In this document: positions 53,834 through 61,829 of the stretch, piece by piece
Numbering within the stretch: the first letter of the stretch is position 1
Layout: each line of letters starts with the position of its first letter
Source of the DNA: Algoriphagus lutimaris
GTDB lineage: Bacteria; Bacteroidota; Bacteroidia; Cytophagales; Cyclobacteriaceae
Direction: 5' to 3'
Assembly: GCF_017051705.1 (NCBI RefSeq)
Contig: NZ_JAFIDJ010000002.1
Span: 454,384-518,383, forward strand
DNA: 64,000 nt
Made by a program: the position numbers and the translations under genes
The notes under the pieces: model-generated
Databases searched by the model: none
The model's input: the letters and a program-made list of their open reading frames with translations, nothing else
What the model was told of the DNA's origin: nothing

Positions 53834-54969
53834 AGGTGTTTTTGCATTTTTTCCTTAAATGTATTCAAATTATATTCTATCAGCACTTTACTTCTTCCAG
53901 CTTCACCAAAGCTTTTAATTTTTTCTTTATCTAGTATCAGCGTTTTTAAAGCCTCCACTCCCTTTTCCACATCCCCAATCGGAATCAAATATCCGGTTTT
54001 ACCAGGTTCCACCATTTCCTCTGCTCCACCAGATTGCGTAGCGATTACGGGCTTGCCAGAAGCCATGGCCTCCAAGATTACTGTGGGAAAAGAATCAGGT
54101 AAAATAGATGGCAACATAAAAATATCTGTTGCTGCTAAAACTTCCGGAATATCCTTCCGAAACCCTAAATCACTAACGGATTCTTGCAATCCATTGTCCC
54201 TAATTACGGATTTTATTTCTTCTTGGATTGATTCATATCCAGGAAAAGGATCACCCACTAAAACAAAATGACATTGTGGATAAGTCTGCAATATACGCTT
54301 TGCAATTTCTAAAAAGAAAAGTTGGCCCTTTCCAGGATTAATCCTCCCCACCATGGTGATCACCAATTTATCCTCTGGCAAGCCTAAATCTGCTTTGGGA
54401 TCTGAATAGGAAACCATGTATTCCTCATAGGGAATCCCATTGTGAATTACTTCCGGTTTGGCCACTTTTAACTTGGTCTCCCAATGCTTTTTAACTGCCT
54501 CTGAAACCACAATCGGATTTGGGGTACTGGAATCTAACACCTTTGCCAACAACTTCACCAGTGGACTTGGACCCAAAACTATTTCATGTATATGCCAAAT
54601 GTGAGCAAGTTTATTTTTCTTGGCCCAATAGGCTCCAACAATCACTGCCAGGGTATTGGAATACACTAATTCAAATTGAAACTCCTGATGCAGTTGATCC
54701 AAAAATCGATAGGCTTTGTAATTTTTGGAAAATCGGTTGACCAAGCCTTTCGCATTCACATACTTCCTTCGTAAAATCCCAAGATTTTGAACTTTTACGA
54801 TAAAGCCTTCAGACTCCATTAATTCACCAAGAGGACCTTCTCCAGTCATAACCACTACCGGATTCAATCCTTGATCTCTGTAAATCCTCAATACCTGAAG
54901 CAAGATTTTGCCAGAACCATACAACTCTGAACTACTTTGAAGAAAAAGTACGTTACTGCTCTTACCCAT
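53809..54969 (-). CDS. Glycosyltransferase family 4
   Basis: A 386-residue GT-B enzyme. It shows SSELYGSGKILLQVLRIY near the N-terminus and MVGRINPGKGQLFFLEI, DLGFRKDIPEVLAATDIFMLPS and LEAMASGKPVIATQSGGAEE in the C-terminal half, the EX7E loop. No membrane segment. Overlaps the genes on both sides, so it is inside the polysaccharide operon. Sugar donor unknown. Confidence 0.92.
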   Translation of the reverse strand: MGKSSNVLFLQSSSELYGSGKILLQVLRIYRDQGLNPVVVMTGEGPLGELMESEGFIVKVQNLGILRRKYVNAKGLVNRFSKNYKAYRFLDQLHQEFQFELVYSNTLAVIVGAYWAKKNKLAHIWHIHEIVLGPSPLVKLLAKVLDSSTPNPIVVSEAVKKHWETKLKVAKPEVIHNGIPYEEYMVSYSDPKADLGLPEDKLVITMVGRINPGKGQLFFLEIAKRILQTYPQCHFVLVGDPFPGYESIQEEIKSVIRDNGLQESVSDLGFRKDIPEVLAATDIFMLPSILPDSFPTVILEAMASGKPVIATQSGGAEEMVEPGKTGYLIPIGDVEKGVEALKTLILDKEKIKSFGEAGRSKVLIEYNLNTFKEKMQKHLWRHLNEN

Positions 54970-55861
54970 TCTTCTTAAAATAAACTCCCACTATACCCGA
55001 TTTCCCAAAAGCGGAAGCAAGAGACTCCAACAAAAAAGCAACAGGTGTCAACAAGGCAACACCCAGCATTAATCCTACTGACTTCTTCTTTTTTAATGCC
55101 AAAATCAAATGGTCATTATATCCAAATAAGCTGAATAAAGCTTGAAGCATTCCCAATACTCCCAAATGAATGGAAAAGGATTTTCCTCCTACTTTCTTGT
55201 ATCCAACATCCTCAAACTGTTTCACCAATCCCGATTCCTTCCAGTGGTTTAAATGTTTGGGAATATCCCAATGTAACCACTTGGTTCCTGCAATGTTTGC
55301 CTGCCAGGAATCAGTCCTTGGAACTTCAATATACAATAGACCCGTTTCAGCCAAATTCGATTCAATTAACTCCTTTACCATTGAAATAGGTGCTGGGAGA
55401 TGCTCTAGTACATGGTTAAGCGTAATCAAATCAAATGGTTGATCAGTAACTTTTCCATGAGAATAAAACTCTTGTATCACTTCCACTTGATACTTATCCA
55501 CAGCGAAAACTGCTCTATCTCTGGCAGTTTCAATACCAATACCATTCCAACCTAACTTTTTGGCCTCTGCTAAAAATTGCCCTTTTCCACATCCAAAGTC
55601 CAACAGCCTTTTTTTAGACGGACCAAGTAAATAATTGCCTTTATTTAAGATTATTCGAGCTTCACGAAAGATCAGCTTTTCAAATACAGATTGCCTATTA
55701 TCCACTACTGCATACACTTCATCTTCATAAAGTGCATCTGAATCCAATTCGGCAGAAATAAAAGTCCACTTTACCTGACAGGTAGGGCAGTCAATAATTG
55801 AAAATTCCTCTGGTGATGAGTTAGGTTCTTGGTTGCAGACTGGACATGCAATTTGCCTCAT
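54962..55861 (-). CDS. SAM-dependent methyltransferase with N-terminal zinc ribbon
   Basis: A 299-residue class I methyltransferase. Two CxxC pairs (Cys6/Cys9 and Cys25/Cys28) form a zinc ribbon at the N-terminus. RLLDFGCGKGQFLAEAKKLGW is the SAM motif I and FDLITLNHVLEHLPAP is motif II. A hydrophobic region (residues ~240-285) near the C-terminus suggests membrane contact. It sits among glycosyltransferases, so methylation of a sugar of the surface polysaccharide is the likely role. Confidence 0.88.
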   Translation of the reverse strand: MRQIACPVCNQEPNSSPEEFSIIDCPTCQVKWTFISAELDSDALYEDEVYAVVDNRQSVFEKLIFREARIILNKGNYLLGPSKKRLLDFGCGKGQFLAEAKKLGWNGIGIETARDRAVFAVDKYQVEVIQEFYSHGKVTDQPFDLITLNHVLEHLPAPISMVKELIESNLAETGLLYIEVPRTDSWQANIAGTKWLHWDIPKHLNHWKESGLVKQFEDVGYKKVGGKSFSIHLGVLGMLQALFSLFGYNDHLILALKKKKSVGLMLGVALLTPVAFLLESLASAFGKSGIVGVYFKKNG

Positions 55862-56988
55862 ATTCTAGGGGCAGCATTCAAAATCAAATGCTGAAAAGCT
55901 TCTATAAAATGTTGAGGGGAAAACTCTTTGCTTCGTTGAAGACCTTTTTTGATCAGTTCTTCTCGAAATGCCTTTTCCCGGCCCAAAAGTATCATTTTTT
56001 CTGCCAAATCTGATAAATCACCGGTCTTGAATGCTATTCCCGCTGATCCACTTACTTCTACTAAGGCTTCTTGATCTGAATGAATGACAGGAATCCCTTC
56101 TCGCATCGCTTCTAAAATCGGTATTCCAAAACCCTCATTTTCAGAGGGAAAAACATAGGCAAAAGCATGTTGATACAAACTCCTGATCTGGGCATCTGAA
56201 ATATATCCGGGCAGAATCACACGATCTTCCAACCCTTTTTCAAGAATTAGTCTTTCTATCAAAGGAAAATCATTCATTTGGACACTTTGCCCAGGTCCTC
56301 CAGCTAGCACCAATTTGAAATCTTCTTCCTGACTTTTCAAAAATACCTCAAATGCTTCTACCAAAAGCGGTAAATTCTTTCGCTTATCAAAAGTCCCAAC
56401 ATGCAGAAAATAAGGAGTTCGGTCCAATGCGAATTTTTCAATCAGAAGCTGATCTACTTCCTTACTCAGACTTTTGGGGCTTTGATAAATTACATGGATC
56501 GGAAGACTAATTTCCAAATGCTTGCTCAAAGCCTGTTTAGAGTATTCTGTGGTCGTGATAATGTTTGTATCCTCTTTTAGTCCCTTTCGGATTAAGCTTA
56601 GAAAATACTTCCTCCACCAAAGCGGGTAATTTTGGGGCATCTGCCAAAAAAAAGCATCATGAATGACAGTAATTCGCTTGCAAGGTAAACTTGCAGCAGG
56701 GGAAACAAAATCAGGACAAATTAAGATATCCGGTTGAACCTTCTTGACTAAATCAGGAAGTTGAAACTCTTTCCATCGAAAGTAATCCAAATGATAATTC
56801 AGGCGCTGAAATTTGGATTCAGGATTTTTAAAAGTCTGATCAGCAGCCTGGGATTTTGGATCATGGGAAAATATCCATTCTATTTCAGGATGCGGATAGT
56901 CTACTGCAGCTTGGGCCAATTCCATCATGTAGGTCTTGATGCCTGTAGTAGCTACATTAAGATATTGTAAGTCTAAAAGTACTTTCAA
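55858..56988 (-). CDS. Glycosyltransferase family 4 (GT1/GT4 group)
   Basis: A 376-residue GT-B enzyme with VGTFDKRKNLPLLVEAFEVFL, the GYISDAQIRSLYQHAFAYVFPSENEGFG loop and the E-x7-E region EGFGIPILEAMREGIPVIH. Its last base overlap with the methyltransferase start couples them. A 157-base gap separates it from the polymerase gene upstream. Confidence 0.91.
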   Translation of the reverse strand: MKVLLDLQYLNVATTGIKTYMMELAQAAVDYPHPEIEWIFSHDPKSQAADQTFKNPESKFQRLNYHLDYFRWKEFQLPDLVKKVQPDILICPDFVSPAASLPCKRITVIHDAFFWQMPQNYPLWWRKYFLSLIRKGLKEDTNIITTTEYSKQALSKHLEISLPIHVIYQSPKSLSKEVDQLLIEKFALDRTPYFLHVGTFDKRKNLPLLVEAFEVFLKSQEEDFKLVLAGGPGQSVQMNDFPLIERLILEKGLEDRVILPGYISDAQIRSLYQHAFAYVFPSENEGFGIPILEAMREGIPVIHSDQEALVEVSGSAGIAFKTGDLSDLAEKMILLGREKAFREELIKKGLQRSKEFSPQHFIEAFQHLILNAAPRI

Positions 56989-57145
56989 AGGATTGATTTT
57001 GACTCGAATTTAGAGATTTTGGAGGAAAAAATAGTTGGGGATAACTTGATCATTTACTAAGCAGTCTCGTTACCATTCTGAATAAAGCAATAAATCGACC
57101 AAGGAGTGTCCTAGCTTTTGCTTTCAAATCCAGTAATTAACTATT

Positions 57146-58549
57146 TTAAATCAGCTCAAGTCTCTCCTCCAATTTCAGCCTACTATAGGCATGAACTGAA
57201 TACCCTGCCATCCACCAAGTAGTCCAGGCCACATAGGTATACATTTCAGCATTGGCGGTAAACAGTGGTAACAAAAGCCCCACTTTAACCGCAGCTGCTA
57301 CAAATGCTATCCGGGCATCCATCGTATTATCAGATCGATAGAAAACACGTAAACTCAAAATAACTGAGGAAGCTAGCGTCAGGATATATAACATCATGCC
57401 CAACCATCCTAATTGCACTCCATATATCAAAAACTGATTTTCTCCTCCTACACGCAGTTCATCAGATACACTCCCAGCATTCCCACTCATCGCCAATCCT
57501 ATCCCAAATGGATTCCCTACCATAGAATCCAATGCCAATAACCATTCTACCACGTGACCAATACTAGAAGTATTTTCAAAAGTAAGTGTATCCACTACAA
57601 AAAAGTAGAAGTCGTCAGAAGCGAAGAAGATCACATAAATTCCGAAGGCCAACAAGCTTAAAAATCCAGCTGCAATCAACTTATACAAACCAAACACCAA
57701 AGCTAGGAAGAAGATCATCACGAAGAAGGCTCCAAATGCAGCTCGAGAAGCTGAAAACACCAAACTTCCCAAAGAGCAAATCATTACTATGATGTACAAC
57801 CAGTTATATTCCTTTTTACTGGTCAAAAACCAAATTAAGCCAGCAGCAAACCCCATCAACACAGAGCTGGCCATTTCCAATGGATCTGAAAAAAAACTTG
57901 CCAATCGCTTGGTCACGGCCTGAGTTTCGAATGTCCAGGTCAATCCAAAATTTCCGGTTGGATCAATATCGTTGATGGCATGATTGTATAAAGCATATCC
58001 CGTGTATTGTTGTAGGTGTGCATTCAGCACATAATTTTCAAACAAATTGACTAGGAAAGCCCCGATGGCAATGGCAAAAATCATCTGAAATAAACCTCGA
58101 ATCTCATCCTGGTTGAAGGTGGTATTCCTCCCCAAAAAGTAGACAATTCCGGGAATCAGCATCCCCTTAAAATAAAGGGCTTTATTAATAAAAGAGGCTT
58201 GTCCCAAAGGAAGAACTAAATAAATACTCCCCAAGGCCAAAAACGCCATCATAAACCAATCTACCGATTGCAATCGAAAAGAATATTCGAAGATATTCTT
58301 CCGAAAAAATATAAAGGAGAATAAAGCTAAAAGTACGATTGCTTCTTTCAACACCTGAAAAACTCCCACCAATGAGCTGGAACCAGTAGTCAGATACACC
58401 AAACTCAAGGTGGTAATATAAAAAGGAAGCAATCCGATTAGGAAATAGATAAAGTACTGCCAGTTTCCTTTAAACGCAATTTCCTGAACCACCCAGAATA
58501 GACCTGCAGCGACTATAAAGACAATTAAAATAAATAGTATCAAGGCCAT
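57146..58549 (-). CDS. O-antigen ligase/polymerase-like membrane protein (Wzy-like)
   Basis: A 467-residue protein with about 11 hydrophobic segments, and a larger polar loop around residues 330-380 containing GNPFGIGLAMSGNAG. This is the layout of Wzy polymerases and WaaL ligases, and the position beside Wzx favours a polymerase. The sequence itself is too divergent to choose. It overlaps the GT2 gene end by 10 bases. Confidence 0.82.
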   Translation of the reverse strand: MALILFILIVFIVAAGLFWVVQEIAFKGNWQYFIYFLIGLLPFYITTLSLVYLTTGSSSLVGVFQVLKEAIVLLALFSFIFFRKNIFEYSFRLQSVDWFMMAFLALGSIYLVLPLGQASFINKALYFKGMLIPGIVYFLGRNTTFNQDEIRGLFQMIFAIAIGAFLVNLFENYVLNAHLQQYTGYALYNHAINDIDPTGNFGLTWTFETQAVTKRLASFFSDPLEMASSVLMGFAAGLIWFLTSKKEYNWLYIIVMICSLGSLVFSASRAAFGAFFVMIFFLALVFGLYKLIAAGFLSLLAFGIYVIFFASDDFYFFVVDTLTFENTSSIGHVVEWLLALDSMVGNPFGIGLAMSGNAGSVSDELRVGGENQFLIYGVQLGWLGMMLYILTLASSVILSLRVFYRSDNTMDARIAFVAAAVKVGLLLPLFTANAEMYTYVAWTTWWMAGYSVHAYSRLKLEERLELI

Positions 58550-59475
58550 TGCATTGGATTTTGTAATGGAAAATTGAAGCCATCTTTGATCCCTCTTGCC
58601 ACAGATTTAAATTTCTGAAACCTACCCCGAATAAAAAAATATCCCATCCACAAGGAGAATCTAGTGATATGATAGGCAAAAGAAAAAGGTTTCTCCCATC
58701 CTGAGCAGACACTTCTTAATAGGAATAATTGATTTCTAACATGCAGATAAAATACTCGAGCACTCAACGTACCTTCTGTATGTTTTTTTTTGGAGGAAGC
58801 CCCAGCTTCATGATAAATTTTTGCTTTGGAGGTCAGCGCTATCCCATATCCATTTTCCCGAAATCTTAAGGACCATTCTACATCTTCAAAATACGCAAAA
58901 TACCCCTCATTCAGTAACCCGACTTTCAGTAATGCTTCTCTTGTCACCAGCATACAGCATCCTGTGGCCCAATCCAGAGGACGATCGGCAACATGGATAT
59001 TCGATAGAAATTTCCGGTCTTCTAAGGTAATTGCCCTACCCAGAAAGGAATTCCATTTTCCTCCTGCGCTCCAAACCTGGTCCTTTTCATGAAGAAAACA
59101 GATCAAGGGCTGAACCATTCCCAACTTGGAATCAGCCTGTAACTTTCGGATCATCTCTCCTAAAAAATCGGCTTCTACCTCTGTATCATTATTCAACAAC
59201 ATGATATGAGAATATCCATCTTCCAAAGCTTTGCTGATTCCTACATTATTACCTCCTGTAAATCCCAAGTTCTGCTCATTTTGTATCAAAAGGATATCCG
59301 GAAATGCTGCTTTCAAACGGCTTCCTTCCTGATTTCCGGATGCGTTATCTACTACAATGATTTTGTAATCAGGAAATTCAAGACATTGAAGCGATTGCAA
59401 ACAGGCTTCGGTAAACTCAAACCCATTCCAGTTTACTAATACAATAGCTACCGAAGGTTCAGGTATAAAAGCCAT
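58540..59475 (-). CDS. Glycosyltransferase family 2
   Basis: A 311-residue GT-A enzyme: VAIVLVNWNGFEFTEACLQSL start, DNASGNQEGSRL, MLLNNDTEVEADFL (DxD-like NDT), and GYFAYFEDVEWSLRFRENGYG with the catalytic Asp. The C-terminal part with one hydrophobic region resembles rhamnosyltransferases of the RfbF type. The start overlaps the flippase gene end by 17 bases. Confidence 0.93.
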   Translation of the reverse strand: MAFIPEPSVAIVLVNWNGFEFTEACLQSLQCLEFPDYKIIVVDNASGNQEGSRLKAAFPDILLIQNEQNLGFTGGNNVGISKALEDGYSHIMLLNNDTEVEADFLGEMIRKLQADSKLGMVQPLICFLHEKDQVWSAGGKWNSFLGRAITLEDRKFLSNIHVADRPLDWATGCCMLVTREALLKVGLLNEGYFAYFEDVEWSLRFRENGYGIALTSKAKIYHEAGASSKKKHTEGTLSARVFYLHVRNQLFLLRSVCSGWEKPFSFAYHITRFSLWMGYFFIRGRFQKFKSVARGIKDGFNFPLQNPMQWP

Positions 59476-60748
59476 GGATCAGTTTTCTATTATTTTGATA
59501 CAACAACACCATGCAAATTAAAAAGACAATCACCTCGGTTGAAATAATGGCGATACACACCCCTACTCCCCCCATCATGGAGGTCAAAATAGTAGCCACT
59601 ACGATCATATACAAACACATCATCCAAGAGGCTTTAAACAGAAGGTTTTTGAGATCTGCCACCAGCATCATAATGACGTTGGCAATGTTAAGGCAAGCCA
59701 GGAATGGGACTAAAGCTAACAATTGAAGATAAGTAACTGATTCAATCAACTCAGATCTTGAAAGTACCTGAATAGTCCAAGGTGCTGTCAAGTAGGTAGC
59801 GCCTGCCAAAAATGCTCCAAAGGCGAGCACTCTGAAATAGACACTTCTCAGAAACTTATAAAATCCGGCTTCATCACTTTTGTACAATTTGGCAGCATTC
59901 GGGTAAATCGCCTGAATGATCAATGCCGGAAACATTCTCAAAACCATCACCACGCGCTCTGCCAAAGAATACATTCCCAAGGTTTCAGCCACAGAGAAGA
60001 AACTAAGGATAATCAATCCTCCGTTGATTGAAATATGGCTGGCAAGATTACTAAAGAATAATAGAATATTATCTTTTAAGCTTTTTCGAATCGCTGAGAA
60101 CTCAGGTCTATACACTCTAATCCCCATAAAAGTGTGGATATAAAAGAGCAGTAGAATATTGATGGATAACCCAAAGAATCCCATCATAAAATTCACCCAC
60201 CTGCTTTGCCCTGGATTGTGAATAAATAACACGATCCCCATCAAGAAAAGCAGCTTACTAAAAATATTGGCTATACTGATCAGCTTCATTTTCTCCATTC
60301 CTTGGAAAAACCAAAGGGGGAGGGTGGCCTCTGAAAACAGCATTAAAGAGGAAAAAACCAAAATCATCTGGTATTCCTTGAATAGGTTCAGTCCAAATAC
60401 TAAAATCAAAATGATTAAAGTGGCAGTGGTTGCCAACAGGATTTTGGCAGAAAACACATTGGACACCAAATGAGATAAAGCCGTCTTATCACCTTGATTG
60501 ATTGCTACTTCTCTTGGAGCACTTAGATTGTACCCAAAGCCTACCAAAATATTCAACAAGATAATTACCGCAAGTGAAAGGTTTACCAACCCAAATTGAT
60601 CGACCCCAATACTTTGTATAAGTAAAGGCATGCTAATAATGGAAATCAGCACATTGGAAGATTGAATAATCGCCAAAAACAAAAAATTTTGAATGGATTT
60701 GTTCCTGATAATATTGCCGATCGGAAGGAGTAATAATTTTTCAAACAT
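59459..60748 (-). CDS. Oligosaccharide flippase, Wzx/MATE-like
   Basis: A 429-residue protein with about 12 transmembrane segments, starting NIIRNKSIQNFLFLAIIQSSNVLISIISMPLL, the polysaccharide biosynthesis (RfbX/Wzx) N-terminus. It flips lipid-linked repeat units across the inner membrane. It lies between GT2 and Wzz-like genes, 13 bases after the latter. Confidence 0.92.
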   Translation of the reverse strand: MFEKLLLLPIGNIIRNKSIQNFLFLAIIQSSNVLISIISMPLLIQSIGVDQFGLVNLSLAVIILLNILVGFGYNLSAPREVAINQGDKTALSHLVSNVFSAKILLATTATLIILILVFGLNLFKEYQMILVFSSLMLFSEATLPLWFFQGMEKMKLISIANIFSKLLFLMGIVLFIHNPGQSRWVNFMMGFFGLSINILLLFYIHTFMGIRVYRPEFSAIRKSLKDNILLFFSNLASHISINGGLIILSFFSVAETLGMYSLAERVVMVLRMFPALIIQAIYPNAAKLYKSDEAGFYKFLRSVYFRVLAFGAFLAGATYLTAPWTIQVLSRSELIESVTYLQLLALVPFLACLNIANVIMMLVADLKNLLFKASWMMCLYMIVVATILTSMMGGVGVCIAIISTEVIVFLICMVLLYQNNRKLIHGFYT

Positions 60749-60761
60749 GCCAGCTTTTCAT

Positions 60762-61829
60762 TTAGCTTTCCTGCACATGCTTCTGATACAATCGGCGGAA
60801 ATACACCACCAATAGGGTCAACATCCCAACAATTGCACATCCAAAAAACATTCCTTTAACCAATCGTATCTCCGTTCGCTCCAAAGGCAATCTTGGTGAA
60901 TCAATAATCTGTATTAAGGGAGAGTTATTACGATGATTTACTTTTGCAATCTCCAAATTCTTTACGATTTCCTCATAAACAGCCCCAGTTGCCTGGACAT
61001 CAATTTGCCTCTTTTTGCTTTCTATCGTGGCAGAACTCAACAATGGGTTCGCATTGGGGACTTTATCAGTGGCAGTGGCATAAGCACCAATACTTTCATC
61101 CAAAATAGCTCTCACGGAATCTGCCTGAGATTGTAAAATGGCTAAGTTTTCACTGGTCTTCTTTGTCTTTGTCTCCTTGTAAAACTCATTGACATTTTCT
61201 ACCAAGCGCTCATTGAATACTTTGGCATACAATTCATCCTTAGAAGATACTGTTACCTGGATGATGCTCAACTTCCGATCGGGCTTGGTCACACTGAGTT
61301 GATTTTCCCGAATCAGTTTCGCTACTTCTTTGACTACCGAATCCTGAGACACCGTAAAATCTTCCCGATCAATAGAAAAATCCATGGAAGGGATATCAAC
61401 TTTGGAGGCCCACTTTTTATCAATCTTTTCAAATGCTATAAAACGATCAATCAAGAGCTCATCTTCATTGAATGGACTGAGCAATGCTTCATCGAGCATT
61501 CTATCCGACCGGTACAGTTCCATGATATTATCTCCTTGAAATAAACCACTGGTACTTCCCAAAGAGCCTAAATTCACTCCTACCAAGGATGCCAATCCCG
61601 ACATTTGTCCCATCCCTGCTGCATCCCCTTCTTCTAATACAAACGAGGTACTGGCATTAAAAATCGGTTTTTTAAAAATGGAAACCAGTGCTCCCAGCAC
61701 CATTCCAATAATCCCCGCTAAAATCAATATTTTCCATTGCGAAAGGAAATAAGCAATCCAACTGGAAAAGTTTTGAAAAACTTCCTTTAGTGTAAATTGA
61801 TTTTCCGAAAAATGCTTTCCTCCTGCCAT
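60762..61829 (-). CDS. Chain-length determinant (Wzz-like) protein
   Basis: A 355-residue protein with two transmembrane helices, residues ~33-52 and ~325-345, flanking a large helical periplasmic region, the Wzz/co-polymerase layout. KPIFNASTSFVLEEGD and the PLERTEIRLVKGM segment before TM2 are characteristic. No kinase domain is attached. The ATG overlaps the stop of the Wza-like gene by one base. Confidence 0.91.
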   Translation of the reverse strand: MAGGKHFSENQFTLKEVFQNFSSWIAYFLSQWKILILAGIIGMVLGALVSIFKKPIFNASTSFVLEEGDAAGMGQMSGLASLVGVNLGSLGSTSGLFQGDNIMELYRSDRMLDEALLSPFNEDELLIDRFIAFEKIDKKWASKVDIPSMDFSIDREDFTVSQDSVVKEVAKLIRENQLSVTKPDRKLSIIQVTVSSKDELYAKVFNERLVENVNEFYKETKTKKTSENLAILQSQADSVRAILDESIGAYATATDKVPNANPLLSSATIESKKRQIDVQATGAVYEEIVKNLEIAKVNHRNNSPLIQIIDSPRLPLERTEIRLVKGMFFGCAIVGMLTLLVVYFRRLYQKHVQES